Source of the DNA: Cryptomeria japonica
Lineage: Eukaryota > Streptophyta > Pinopsida > Cupressales > Cupressaceae
NCBI RefSeq assembly: GCF_030272615.1
Contig: NC_081413.1
Location: forward strand, 563,952,010 to 564,016,009
Reading direction: 5' to 3'
Length of the DNA: 64,000 nucleotides
Shown here: in pieces, positions 11,734-24,390 of the stretch
How the letters are laid out: each line of letters starts with the position of its first letter
Numbering within the stretch: position 1 is the stretch's first letter
Notes under the pieces: model-generated
What the model saw: only the letters and a program-made list of their open reading frames with translations
Databases searched by the model: none
What the model was told of the DNA's origin: nothing
Position numbers and translations under genes: made by a program

Positions 11734-12266
11734 CATAATCAATTTCCTAAATACTTGTATTTCATAGTCTGCAGGTGAGAATTGTTCCTTCACCTTGGCC
11801 ACCATCTAGTCCCATGAGTTGATCTTTGGTTTGTTTTTCTTTACCCTCTCCTCTTGGTTGTAATTCCACCATGTCAAAGTCAGTCCCTTCAACTTGGTTT
11901 TTGCAAAGTTAACTTTCTTGTCCTCTGCTATCTATTTGTACTCAAAGTAATTGTTTAGAGAATTTACCCATGTTCTATCACTCCTTCACCATCCATTTTT
12001 TCCCCATACATAGGTTAGTCTATTTTCACATCAGCAATCTTTCCTCTCACAGTCCTTGATACATTTAGAAACCTTCTATCTTTAGGAGCCATCTCCTCTT
12101 CATGAGGTCCTTCTGGAGGGTTCCCACTTTCACCATCTTCTTCTTCTTTGAGTTCACTCTCATCTGCAGTCCCCTTGCTCCTCCTATCTTTGGCTTCTAA
12201 TGCTTCCACCTTATCTCTTAGGGCTCTCAATTCCCTAGCAACCATAGACCCACCTCTTGGAGGCAT
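11734..12266 (-). pseudogene. Ty3/gypsy gag fragment
   Basis: The start codon at 12266 opens MPPRGGSMVARELRALRDKV, a coiled-coil N-terminus, followed by an acidic linker. After the stop at 12015 degenerate reading continues with blocks such as EDKKVNFAKTKL, LTWWNY and EEER, as in plant Ty3/gypsy Gag. The body is cut at 11733 by the E0 LTR. The rest of the element is not in this window. Confidence 0.65.
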
Positions 12267-12329
12267 CTCGTCCTCACCACTTCAAATATTCCTCTTCACA
12301 CTTCTTATCTCCTTCCTCTTCACACTCAA

Positions 12330-13780
12330 AACCTAAGCTCTAATTCCACTTAATGTAGAGGTGGGGTTGCAATCAATAACATGTAGGCGTATTCAACAAC
12401 AATGGGCTCATGACTTATAGATCCATGTGACATTTACACTTGGTGGTCTTACAATATCAATTTCCACAAACTTAGGATTTCACTATTGAGACTAACAATT
12501 ACGAGTCTTCCAACCCTTGGCAATGGGGTAACAAAAAAAAGTCAAGGTTCCTAGCCTTGATGATGGTGTGGATTTATTCACAATTCTCGCCTAAGTGTCG
12601 TAGGGAGAATTCATCATACTCTTAACATAACATTCCAAAGGGTGACTGTTCATAGGGTTATGAACAAAATGGCAATATTGTCTTAAAGGATAGTCACAAA
12701 CAAAGACCACAAAGGGAATAAGTCCCTAGGACCCTTTCACACTACTTGTAGGCCCTTCAACAAAGAGTGGTTACTTCTACAACTCTAATTGCAACATGTA
12801 TATGGTTGCACATTATGACTGTGACAGTCAAGGTATCTAGGATAGCCACCCCTAAGTGAATTGGTTCATCTTGCTATTCCTTCCAAACATTTGAGAAGTT
12901 TTTATATGGTCCCCCACACCCCTCACTCAACCACAAATAACCTATACAGACCATTCACTTGGTCCATCAACAAATTCTCCACTTCACTACCTTATATTGT
13001 CTAATACATGCGGATATTGAACTGTCTTCATGCACAAGCATGTTTCATCTTCAATTTGGAGTCCTAAAACCAATAAGGAGTGAAAGGGAACATCAAAATA
13101 TGCCTTCCCACACTTTGGGGTGATCTCTCACCAGTGGGAAGAAGAGATTTACATATATTTTCAATGACTGGATACCCTTACTAGGGTTTATAAAAGTTTT
13201 TAGAAAAATATTGATATCTAATTCAAATCACAATGAAATTAAATGAAACAAAAATAAAAATTTAGTAAACTCTCTGCCCTAACATCTCCAATAGGTTTCA
13301 GAAAGAAACCATAAATATGTTAAGGCGAACAAAATAGAAAAGCAAACTATAACATGGTAGAAATGCACAGAATTCCAAATTTTTATTCAATCAAAGTATT
13401 CAAAAATTCAACAACCAACCTTTAGATGGTGTGAAAAAGGCCTATTTATGCCCATCCAAGTGGTTGACAACCTCAAACTGCCAAAAACCACTTTCCAACC
13501 ATATTTCAAAAAGTTGCGTCAAAGTTGCATTGACAACTTTTGACACAACATGACAACTTTTCCATCAACTTGTCAAATGACCCTACAAGGACTTCTCAAG
13601 ACCCTAGACCATTACATACATGCTCAAGGAGGTCAAATAGACCCATTACATGATGAAGAGTTGATAAGAACAATGTTGACAACTTTGCATCAACCTAACT
13701 TCCTAATGCACCAATGTGACTCAAACAATTACCAAATGGTCCAAAGGACCTTATTCCACACTCACAATATAAAAGCCAAC
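12330..13780 (-). repeat. Probable 5' LTR and primer site of the gypsy element
   Basis: A degenerate primer site complement (AGCTCTAATTCCACTT, 12335-12350) lies upstream of gag and is followed by TGTAGAGGTGGGG (12353). A TATA-like CATAAATAGG on the minus strand near 13441-13452 would fit an LTR promoter. The outer end is placed near GCCAACA (about 13779) only because that gives TGTTGGC on the minus strand. The boundaries are uncertain. Confidence 0.35.
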
Positions 13781-15309
13781 ATATAATTTGAAAATGGTGG
13801 CCTCATGGAGGCATGCATCAATTAGGTACTCCTACACCAAAGATCATGCTTCCAACAAGTGTCACTTATATTCTAGTTATCTTAGATTCAAAGGGGAGAA
13901 ACTAGTAAACTCACAAAAAAAAATTTGGATAAAGAAAAGACTTAGTAGGAACTCATGTTGTGATTATGAATATGCATGGAATATAGTATTCATTTCATTT
14001 ATGATTTCCACATCCAGAAGCATCTTGTTCTTTCATTATCATTGTGAATTATTAGCTCTAACTATGATTTGATACAAGAATAATAAGATTAGTATTTCAT
14101 ACTGATTCTTTTGTCAACATTTCAGTGGTATCACTAGAACTCTAGTTATCTATGATTCTAAGTTAAGAAACTAGCAAAATCAATGAGCAAAAATACTTTT
14201 TCCATCAAAAGTTACAAATCTTTACAAAGAATCAAGCAATGTTGAAGAAACAAATTTTAAAGTTTGTGTCATGACCACATAGCCTAGGCATAGGTATCTT
14301 TGATGTGGCATGAAGGAATGTGGGTGAAATTAAAGAGATTCACTAATTGAGACAACAAAAATGCAACAAATTGTTGAGACATAACAAATGAATGATTGGG
14401 TGAAATAAAATTAGGTGATAATCGAGGAAAAATAAAAATAGAGAATGTAAGTAAGAAGATTGACACAATAAAAGAAAGATTATAAATATGAAGAACATGG
14501 AATACTCTTCTTAAAGTCAATTTGGAATATATAAGATCTAAACAAACAAAAGAAAGCATAAATATAATGAGACATGATAAAGAAAAAGGAATAAAGTAAG
14601 GAAATCCATTTATTAATGGTAATGTTAATATGGTTAGAATAAAAGAGTTGGAGGGATGCCAGAAAAAAAATGAATATATGTGAGCAGTAGTGTAGGATCA
14701 CACAAGAATAATAGCTAAGGAGAATTTGATGACATAGGGTTTAGGAAGGGAACAACCAAAATCTTATGCCTTCAACTTCAAAATGGTTTGTAATAGTAGC
14801 TAATATAGGGGAAAGAGATAAATAAATAATAGAAGGAGAAAAAGGTAGGAAAAATTATAGTAATGAAGAAGTGAATAATTATGCCAACGAGGTCTCATAT
14901 ATGAAACGTATGATCTTATATGGTAAATCAATGGCACCTTCTCTTTGAAAAGGGATGCAAGACAATGATTTCAATCCACATTGTTCATCATCATCAATGT
15001 CCTTTATTGTGAGCGATATGAGGTTCCCCAGGAGTGTTTAATACTCAAATATGCATCTTCTATGATGGAAAGACATTGCATATAGATTCCAAGAAAATTA
15101 AGTCAAGTCAATGGCATTAAATGTGGTTACCTTTAGGAAGATTTGTTCCAATTGTTAGAAGTATGTTTTTCGTTGCACCAAAAGATCGACCTGTTAATGA
15201 TCAATACAACCATTAGACTTATAGAATCCATATGAGGCGGTTAAGGCATGTCACAAACCCGAGCATTGTGCCGCACAACACAAGGAGACCAAGGGCGCAC
15301 ACCTTGCAA
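13781..15309. other. No gene recognised
   Basis: This is AT-rich intergenic DNA. Short ORFs on either strand lack recognisable domains and have biased, low-complexity composition. No LTR ends, inverted repeats or RNA gene were recognised. Confidence 0.5.
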
Positions 15310-15830
15310 CACCAATAACTCAATAAAAAAATTATATAATTATTATATATACTTTATTTTATACAATATAAAAACATTTTTAAAACAATATTACAACTAT
15401 ATTCATAATTACATTCATATATTATATTTTATAGTAGAAATTATTATATTTAAATATTAAATAATATATAATTAATACATAATGTGTTTTTTATATAATA
15501 CACATTAAATTATATATATATATATAAACATATAATAGTTGATATATTAATTATAATATTTTTATATATTATATTTTATATAATGTAAATTATTAGATTT
15601 CCTTTTAATATAATATTTAGATTTAATAATTCATAATTTAATATAATTAATATAATATAAATATATCTAATAATAATTTTAATATAATTTTAAATAATAA
15701 ATATTAAAAATGTTAAATATATAATATATTTACTTTTTAAATTAGTATTAAATGTGAAAAAGTATAATATATATGAATTAGACTAAATTATTTTCATATT
15801 CAATAATATCTATTCTATAAAACATAGTCT
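15310..15830. repeat. Extremely AT-rich tract
   Basis: There are about 520 bases of nearly pure A/T, including short TATATA runs near 15500-15530. Nothing codes here. It borders the CT-rich tract that hosts the LINE. Confidence 0.7.
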
Positions 15831-16056
15831 GCAATCTCTCTCTCTCTCCATATCTCACTATAATTTTATCTTACTATCCATATCTCCCTCTCACTATCTC
15901 CTTATTTCTATCTCTATTTCTCCCTCTCCCTCCATCTCTCATCCTCTATCTTTGTATATATATTCATCTCTCTACCTCTCTCTTTATATCACTTCTTATA
16001 TATTTACCTTTATATATCTCTATTTCCCCCTCCATCTCTCTATATATTCCTCTACC
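15831..16056. repeat. CT-rich tract, left part
   Basis: It is an imperfect TCTCTAT/TCTCCC polypyrimidine repeat ending in TCTACC at 16051-16056. The equivalent tract resumes after TCTACC at 33766-33771, so this is probably the left flank of the LINE insertion. Confidence 0.7.
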
Positions 16057-17702
16057 TTTTTTTTTTCTTTTTTTTTTTTTTGGTAAGTTCTACCTTTATG
16101 GGGGTAGAGGCCTCTATTGATAGAAAGAAAATTACATCCATATAAAAGTACACAACCTTACTAGAAATTTCTACAGTAAAAACCTATACCCCTACTCAGA
16201 TTCAAGATTTTACAAGCTGCTTGATTAGAGAAACCAAAGATATTAGAGAACACCATTTGTTGAAGTCTGCCAAACTCATTCCTTTGGGCCCCATTTTGAA
16301 ATTATCTCCATACAAACTGTACATGGATACTATCATTTTTAGGTAGGTCCTCAGAGTCACCCACTTCCTTAATTACACTGCCAAAAAATCTCGACAAGGA
16401 CAGATCCAAATTCCCCAGACAAATATCAAAGATTTGGTCTGCCACCTTAGGCCAATACACTTCTGTAACCAATTCATTTCCTATCTGAAATCCTAAATCA
16501 TGTGATGCCATCATCTACACTATGGGCACAAAAAAATATTTGAAGATATCCCCATCATGTATATGGTTTCCTCCAAGGTTGGCATCCAATATGAAATCCA
16601 TCACCTTCATAGTATGAGCATCCCAGATGATAAACAATCTCTAGCATTTCTCTTCTCTCATTTTTGGATTGCGAACACACCCAAAGTCTTCAAAAACTAT
16701 ATTGTAGGCTTACAAACATGCCTCAAAATCTTTTGTCATGTAGCCCCAAATAATTTCATCCTTTTTGTTACCCTTAATAAATTGATCAAGTGGCAATAAA
16801 TAAAAAGTAAACAAGAAGGATCCCAATAAAAATCTTCCAAGTCCATCCAAATCTTGAGCAAAGATACTTTGCATCTACCAAATCCTAAAAGTCGGGCTTC
16901 CTATGTGGAATTCAATCATTCCAAATCTAGACAATATCACTACCAATTCATCCAAATCCTCTACAATACATCAGCTTCAGATTCATACCCATACGATTTT
17001 GATAATGTTCACATGTTATAATCTATGAACCTCCGCCTTAGGCCACCCATGAAATTTTGCACTTCTAGTTCCCATCTTATCAACTAGTGACCCGTTGTAG
17101 GAGATACTTGGAACTCAAAAGCCTCTTGTGATTCGATTCATCTTGGGTTTCTCAAGCTCAACCAATCCCCTCTCTACCCAAGAGTTGTGCCCTAGCTAAG
17201 TCTTCACTCAAGCACAAATCCAATTAAGGCAAGAGGATTCAATCACCACCTCTTCCTCCCAGTTGTATATGCCCATATTTGCCAAATAGCCCACCATTTT
17301 ATTGGTTTCTCAAATCTAGGTGTGTGCATCAATCTGATGACTATAGCTCATTGTTTCTACGTTTTCATCCTCATTTCCACACTAAACCCTAATTTCAACC
17401 ATTCAACTCACAAAGAGGGAAAATAAATTCATCCTTTGGATCCAATCAGTGTTCTCAATCCTTACCTTTACTGGTTTGTGACTAAATCTATTGAATTCAA
17501 CCATCTTTTGAATGTAATTGGTTCCTAAGAAAAAATTAGTTTTCATCCTTCTTGTGGTGGAAACCCTAATTTTTCACCATTACAGTAAGGATCTTCATCT
17601 ATTTCCAAGGGAGGTCCTCACTCCCTTGGATAATTTTAAAAACTCTAAAACACTCATCAACCCTTTCTCATTTTCTTCATCCTCCCTCTTCTGCCTATTG
17701 GT
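16057..17702 (-). mobile_element. LINE, 3' part with poly(A) tail
   Basis: The left end is a T-run on the plus strand (16057-16081), which is a poly(A) tail on the minus strand. It is preceded on that strand by GGCCTCTACCCCCATAAAGG, a typical plant LINE 3' end. The interior holds a degraded minus-strand coding stretch, for example 16514-16302 with WPKVADQIFDICLGNLDLSL. I do not recognise a reverse transcriptase in it. The other part of the element is at 32520-33765 beyond the E2 insertion. There is too little room for a normal ORF2, so the LINE is internally deleted or non-autonomous. Confidence 0.6.
17320..17587 (+). repeat. Fragment of the TGTAGCGTC-family LTR inside the LINE
   Basis: The stretch CTATAGCTCATTG...AAAGAGGGAAAATAAA...CACCATTACA resembles 63403-63650 in order and wording and ends like the other family members (TTACA). 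It is a 5'-truncated copy. Its position between LINE ORF1 and the LINE tail makes it a secondary insertion or rearrangement. Confidence 0.4.
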
Positions 17703-17707
17703 CTTTC

Positions 17708-19045
17708 TGTTAGCAATGCCAATGCAAGAAAATTGAGATGGGGGGTGAATAAATTTTTACCAAACTTAAACAATTTAATCTCAACATCAGATATGATCAA
17801 GTACAACAATAGCAAGGATAAACACCACATCAACAACACACATAACACACAATTTTTTTACATGGAAAACCTGGTTAAGGGAAAAACCATGGTGGGAACC
17901 TACCCACAATAGGATGATACTCTGTAGTAGTATGTGTAAATATTACAATGGGGAATGCACATACATTCAGGCACACTGCCTAGAGCTCACTACTCAAAAA
18001 CACAAAGGGCTACAACCCTGGGAAGGCTCACTACCTTACAAAGATCGGATATCAATCTGGATTACATGAATTGAAAGAATAGCATCTCCAAATGTCTGAT
18101 CACAATCCCAATTAAGCATATTGTATGCACTGCTACAATTCTTTGCTCTTCTCCTCACTACCAAAAGATCAATTTGCTTGTTCGCACATATAATACTATC
18201 AAATATCACATATACAACCGAAAACATACATCTTACATGATTACAACACTTATTTATACAATTCATCAACCATAATCTTAAGGTCATCTCAATACATAAG
18301 ACCTAATTACAAAATTACATCACATGATACATAGATCAATATGCAGACCAATAAAATGTTAGCAAGGACATAGCATGGACCCAAATCAAAACCTCGAACA
18401 CGCACCACCACTGAATATCTCGTTAAGACCATTTGCAACACACAACAACCATCAGGTTAGCCAGAAAGTCGTCTAGCACAAATAATACCATCATACCAAT
18501 ATAATATTCAATAATGTGTACCACGATCAATGCGGACCACCAAAATGCATAGAAAACAATCAAAGAACATCAACAAGCAATGTGAATTCCTCTACAATAA
18601 CCACAATAACTCGGATAAAAAGAAGCATCATTATTTCATCACTGAAGCTCAAGAGAACCAACAACAAACTGAAAGATATGCTTGTGAAGTTCCAAATCAG
18701 AACCATTTGAACTGAGGACACACACAAATGCCCCAAATACTCTCCAAAATATTCACAACATAAATAATCAATTCCGAAGCAATACAATCCATAAATCACA
18801 ACTCTGCAATACAGAACCAATAGAAAAACCAATCATCACATCAGATCCCATAACTCAGTCAGATCACCTTCTAGAACACTAAAACTCATACTGAATCAAC
18901 TAGAGATAAGTATCTCAAAAACCCATTAATATGCATCAGCATAACTACAACCAAACCAACTCTCTACAACACCTAAGCACAAGAAAAACGGGAATATGTT
19001 AACATAAATGATAAGAACACATTCCAACAACTCTAATAACTAACA
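17708..19045 (-). repeat. E2 3' LTR, 1338 bp
   Basis: The plus-strand ends are TGTTAGCAATGCC and CTAATAACTAACA. It matches 23611-24390 plus 31957-32514 along its length. It includes the shared block near 17858-17900 and the C-tract complement near 17738. A related, diverged LTR in the opposite orientation occurs in E4. Confidence 0.9.
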
Positions 19046-19335
19046 ATCTCCCCCTTTGGCATTGATCGAAATATATGAATGTGAAAAAAAATCAATGCAA
19101 AGAAAGAAAACAACTCTAGCAATCTCCCCCTAAGATCATGCACACATAGATCTCTACCTTAGATAGATAAGACAGTTTTTCACATGCATCTCTCCCCCTT
19201 TGACATCAATGCCAAAGACACATACAAATCATTATTCTCTCCCTCTTACCAAATAATCGCTCCCCCTTACACACACTCAAACAGTTCTGAATAGTTGAAC
19301 CACACTTTGAACCACACTCTTACTCCCCCTGAGTA
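19046..19335 (-). promoter_or_regulatory. E2 polypurine tract and four PPT-like repeats
   Basis: The LTR-adjacent tract is the complement ATCTCCCCCTTTGGCATTGA (19046). Further tracts begin near 19122 (TCTCCCCCTAAG), 19190 (TCTCCCCCTTTGACATCAA), 19258 (GCTCCCCCTTACAC) and 19322 (ACTCCCCCTGAG). This matches the arrangement in the non-autonomous E1 and E3. Confidence 0.65.
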
Positions 19336-19374
19336 GCAGCACCCACTCATCAATTCGAATATCAGAATAAGACT

Positions 19375-20722
19375 ATGAATTCTACTAGATCGATGCAAAT
19401 CAATGCATCTAGTTCACACCAAGAGGGGCATTCACCCCTAACTTCTCTCTCAGATGTCAAATGTATCTATAGGCAAAGGCTTCGTGAAGATATCTGCAAT
19501 CTATTCCTTTGTAGATACATACTCCAATTTGACTTATTTCTCATTCACCTTCTCTCCCAAGAAATAAAACTTGATAGATATATGTTTTGTCTTAGAATGC
19601 AACACCGGATTCTTATAAATATTGATAGCACTTGAATTGTCACAATATATAATAGTAGGCTCATTATAAACAACTATAATATCCTTTAGCATCTTCTTCA
19701 TCCAAATTACCTGAGTATAGTTGCTAGCGACAACAATGTATTCAGCTTCTACAGTACATAAAGAAATAGCATCTCTCTTCTTACTTGCCCAAGAAATCAA
19801 CTTCTTTCCCAAAAAGAATGCTCCACCGGTAGTGCTCTTTCGGTCATCAACATCACCTGCCCAATCAGCATTTGTATAAGCACTCAAAATGAAATCATCA
19901 TTTTTCAGATACCACCAATCACAATCAAGTGTTCCCTTCAAATATCTGAATATCCTCTACACAACAGTAGCATGACTTTCCTTAGGATCAGCCTGGAATC
20001 TTGCAACAATACATACAACATTCATAATGTCAGGTCTAGTCTCTAAGTCAAATATAGTAGTCCACCAATCATAGATCTATACAGGTTTTGATTAGCCTTC
20101 GGAGATTCATCATCTTTTGTCATCTTACATCCAGTCACCATAGGAGTTCCAACAGGTTTGGAATCATCTAACCCAAACTTCTTCAGCAATTCCTTCACAT
20201 ACTTTAATTGAGATTGAAAATGCCTTTGTCAATCTGTGTAATTTGCAATCCCAGAAAGAATTTTATCTCACCTATCATAGACATCTCAAACTCTTTTTGC
20301 ATATCATCGACAAACTTCTTACTCAAATCATCATCTCCTCCAAAAATAATTTCATCAACAAAAACTTCAACAATCCAAATATTATCATTATCAATCTTGA
20401 AGTATAGATTACTATCAGCAGTACCTTTACAGAATCCCAGCTTCATCAAATACCTATCCAATCTGGCATACCAAGCTCTAGGGGCTTGTTTAAGTCCATA
20501 CAATGCTTTTTTCAATCTGCATACCATGTCTCCATCTGTCAATGAAAATCCATCTTTTTTCTCAATGTAGACTTCCTCTTCCAATTCACCATTCAAAAAG
20601 GATGACTTCACATCCATCTGATATACCTTGATTTTCTTATGAGCAGCATATACAAGAAATAATCTAATAGCTTCAATTCTAGCTACCGAAGCAAAAGTCT
20701 CTTCAAAATCAATACCTTCCAT
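19375..20722 (-). pseudogene. E2 reverse transcriptase and RNase H
   Basis: Reverse transcriptase runs from [20 protein letters not shown] (20722) through [20 protein letters not shown] and [20 protein letters not shown] to [17 protein letters not shown]. The expected FVDD reads FVDE, so the second catalytic Asp is a Glu. RNase H (19941-19534) shows YTNADWAGDVDDRKSTTGGA, VEAEYIVVASNYTQVIWM and CDNSSAINIYKNPVLHSKTK. A frameshift lies between the two parts. Neighbouring integrase and gag are in their usual order. Confidence 0.87.
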
Positions 20723-20791
20723 TTATGAATATCCTTTACATACCAGTCTTGCTTTGTTTCTAACAACTTCTCCATATTAATTTAGCTTATT

Positions 20792-21990
20792 CTAGAACAC
20801 CCATTTAGTACTAGTTACATTCTTGTCCTTAGGTCTTAGAACAAGTTTCCATGCATTGTTCTTCTCAATCCGATTTAACTCTTCTTCCATGTCTTTTACC
20901 CAATTTTCATCTTTACAAGCTTTAGCAACATCTTTAGGCTCAATTTTAGAAATCAAACATGTTTCTTTAGCAACAATTCTTCTCCTAGTCATCACACCTT
21001 TATTTTTATCACCAATAATCTGATTCTCCAAATCATTTAATCTTACATACTTGGGAGTCTTCTGATTGTTTTGTTTTTCAGTCTCTTGAACTTCTTCACT
21101 GCCAACAACATTTGTATATACTATCTCTTCTGGATCACTATGTTTCATGCTCGGATTCTGCACTTACTTTGAAGTAACATCCTGATCATCATATTCATAT
21201 CTGCATGCTCTGATTTGCTTCTTGCAATTCTCATCAACCTTCACATTCGCACTTTCCACTTTTTTCTGTCTTTTATTGTAACATTGGTAGGTTTTCTCTT
21301 AGTATAATATCCCAAAAAGATTCCTTCATCACATCTTGCATCAAATTTCCCTATATCCTCATCTCTTTTGATATAACATTTGCTTCCAAAGATTATAAAA
21401 TATCTAACTATAGGAACATGACCAAACCATAACTCATAAGGGGTCTTACCAGAATTGCCTTTTATATGCACCCAGTTGAATGTGTACACATTTGTGCTAA
21501 CAGCTTCTCTCCAATACATATGTGGAATATTTCCTTCAATCATCATAGTCATAGCAGCATCCAAAATAGTTTTGTTCTTCCTTTTAACAACTTCATTCTG
21601 TTGAGGGGTTCGCAGAGTAGATAACTGTCTCATGATTCCATGCTCTTCACAAAAGGAATTAAACTCACCGGAAGTGAATTTTCCTCCTCTTTCAGACCTT
21701 AGACACTTCAGCTTCAATCATGTCTCTGTCTCCACTCTATCTTTGAATATTTTGAATTTCTCTAGTGCTTTAGATTTCTCCCTTAGAAAAGTGACCCACA
21801 TCATCCTAGAATAGTCATCAATCAACAGCATAAAGTATTTGTCACCCTACAAGATTTTTACTCTAGATGGACCACATAAATTAGTATGCACAAGATCTAA
21901 TAACCATTAGATGTATACAGTTTTCTCTTGAATGAAATTCTTGTTTTCTTTCCCAATTGACATTCTTTACACACCAGATTAGAAGGATTC
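20792..21990 (-). pseudogene. E2 integrase and linker
   Basis: The part at 21717-21241 contains RSERGGKFTSGEFNSFCEEH, PQQNEVVKRKNKTILDAAMT and HMYWREAVSTNVYTFN. The usual catalytic VERK reads VKRK here, so the catalytic Glu is replaced by Lys. The upstream half lies near 21720-21990 in degenerate form. The linker at 21163-20792 (GDKNKGVMTRRR, EELNRIEKNNAWKLVL) leads into reverse transcriptase, and a frame change separates the two. Confidence 0.82.
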
Positions 21991-22267
21991 ACCATCTTAA
22001 GCAGATCTCTAGTAGGTTGAGTAGAACTTATCTTAATCATGCAGTCAAAGTTAACATGAAACATCTTCCTATGCCATAACCAACTCTCATCAATCTAAGA
22101 AATCAAACAACTTTTCTCACCAGCATTCAGATGAAATATATTACCTTTAGTTTTAGTTCCTGATGCAATTTCTATACCGAAGCTATTCAATATCTTACAT
22201 TTCCCATTCTTGAATTGTAAATCATATCCCTTATCAACCATCTATCAAACATTCAAAAGATTATGAT

Positions 22268-22675
22268 TCAAACCTTCAACATATAAAACATCATCAGTAT
22301 TATGCTTACATCAAGAGAAATAGAACCTCTACCATGGATTACACAAGCTTTATTGTCTCTAAATATTACTACACCACCATCATACTTCTCCATATTCACA
22401 AATTTACCTTTATCACTTGTCATGTGATGTGAACAACCACTCTCAATCACACATTCATCTTTCTCTTCAATCTTAGCAGCCAAGGATTTCTCTTCAACAA
22501 TGTAGCTTGTAGAATCAGTAGGTACCGAATCATCTTCCTTGGTAGCAATGAACACAAATTCATCTTTTGAATTCCCTTTCTCAGACTCGTCATCTGTCAC
22601 ACCTTCATTAGCAGCATAATAACATTTCTTCTGATATATATATATACTTATGATTAGGCTTGTAAGGCTTATCAT
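22268..22675 (-). pseudogene. E2 protease region
   Basis: The conserved DECVIESGCSHHMTSDKGKF block is the copia protease N-terminus, but the catalytic DSG triad reads ESG. The homologous segment of E0 has VIDSGCSHHM. Upstream acidic text (EGVTDDESEKGNSKDEFV) corresponds to the Gag-protease linker and also occurs in E4. Confidence 0.82.
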
Positions 22676-22690
22676 ACTTTGACACTCTTT

Positions 22691-23569
22691 TTACTCTTTC
22701 AGGACACCTAGAAGCAAAATGACCAATCTTATTGCATGAAAAAAATTCAAAGGTAACTTCCCTACATACTTGCCGGCTCCCTTAGGCAATCTTCTAGCAA
22801 TAAGTGCTTCAAGATTTTTCATTTCTCTTTCTTGTTCTTCCATCTCTCTCATTTCTCTTTCATATCTGGAAACCCTAGTTGAACTCTCTCTTGGATCATA
22901 CTTCTGCTTCTTAGATACAATAGCTTTAATTGCAGTCTCATCTTTGCCATGTGATTCACCAAGTTCACTCAATTCAAAAGAAGGAAGCTTACCAGCCAGC
23001 ATATCTCTTTTCACGGTTGTGACGGTCTGGATTTCATCAATAGTAGCAACTTTGTGTTTATAAGTAGGAGGCAAGGATCTCAATACTTTATCTACAATCT
23101 CATATTCTTCAAGGACTCCACCGACACATTTGATGTTAAGAACAAGATCATTCACTTTAGCCATAAAGGATGAAATATTCTCATCTTCTCCCATTCTCAG
23201 CAACTCATACTTCCCTTTCAAGCTCTACAATTTAGCAACTTTCACATGTTTATCTCCTCCATACAAGGTTTCTAGATTTTCCCAAATCTCATGTGCAAAC
23301 TGCAATCCCATCACATTAGTCATCTCCACATTAGTCAGGGCACTCAATAATGCTTCTTTAGCTCTTATATTATGTTCAACATCCTTGATCTCAACTACCA
23401 TAACAGGACCATTATGAGGAACATTGTACGCATTCTTTGTGATCTTCCAATAATGTTCTCCAAGACACTTCAAGTGACACTCCATCTTGTCCTTCCATAT
23501 AGTGTAATTAGTTCCATCAAATCTCGGAATCTCCTTGAAAACAATAGTTAACATCTCAAATCTCCTCAA
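22691..23569 (-). pseudogene. E2 gag
   Basis: The best-preserved gag of the window. It starts near 23569 and includes EIPRFDGTNYTIWKDKMECH, NIRAKEALLSALTNVEMTNV and EIWENLETLYGGDKHVKVAK. After one stop it continues in frame with SLKGKYELLRMGEDENISSF and VLRSLPPTYKHKVATIDEIQ. A charged helix (EREMREMEEQEREMKNLEAL) precedes the knuckle, which is disrupted by a frameshift after LPLNFFHAIRLV. E4 gag is a close relative. Confidence 0.87.
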
Positions 23570-23595
23570 GCAATCAAGCTTCTTCCAGAGGATCT

Positions 23596-23608
23596 AACTC
23601 TGATACCA
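23596..23608 (-). promoter_or_regulatory. E2 primer binding site
   Basis: The minus strand reads TGGTATCAGAGTT just inside the 5' LTR, an initiator tRNA-Met type site. Confidence 0.9.
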
Positions 23609-23610
23609 AT

Positions 23611-24390
23611 TGTTGGCAACAAAAATGCAAGAAAACTGAGAGGGGGGTGAATCAATTTTCACCAAACCTAAACAATTTAATCTCAACTTTAGATCTGATC
23701 AAGGACAGAAATAGCAAGGATAAACACCACATCAACAACACACATAACACACAAATTTTTCACGTGGAAAACTCATTTAAGGGAAAAACTACGGTGGGAA
23801 CCTACCCACAATATGATGATACTTTGTATTAATATGTTTGAATATTACAATGGGGAATGCATATGCATTCAGGCACACTTCCTAGAGCTCACCATTCAAA
23901 AACAACAAAGGGATACAACCCTAGGAAGGCTCACTGCCTTACAAAGATCGGACAACAATCTGGATTACATGAACTAAAAGAATAGCATCTCCAAATGCCT
24001 GATCACAGTTCCAATTAAGCACATTGTCTGCACTGCTACACTTTTTTGCTCTTCTCCTCACTACTAAAAGATCAATTCACTTGTTTGCACATATATTACT
24101 CTCAAAGATTGTGGGCACAATCGCAAACATGGATCTTACATGATTACAACACTTATTTATACAATTCATCAACCTTAACCTCAAGATCGGCTCAACACAT
24201 AAGACCTAATTACAAAATTACATCACACGATACATAAATCAATATGTGGACCAATACAATGTCAAAAAGGACATACATTGGACCCAAATCAAAACCTCAA
24301 ACATGCAACACCACCGAATACCTCGCCAAGATCATCCACAACACGCAACAACCATAGGGTCGACCAGAAAGTCATATAATACGAAGAATA
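23611..24390 (-). repeat. E2 5' LTR, portion proximal to gag
   Basis: It starts TGTTGGCAACAAAAATGC. It carries the C-tract complement (GAGAGGGGGGTGAATCAATT near 23639) and the shared block near 23761-23800. It is interrupted after GAATA (24386-24390) by E3. Confidence 0.9.
24386..24390. repeat. E3 target-site duplication, left copy
   Basis: GAATA directly precedes the E3 LTR and is repeated at 31952-31956. Confidence 0.92.
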
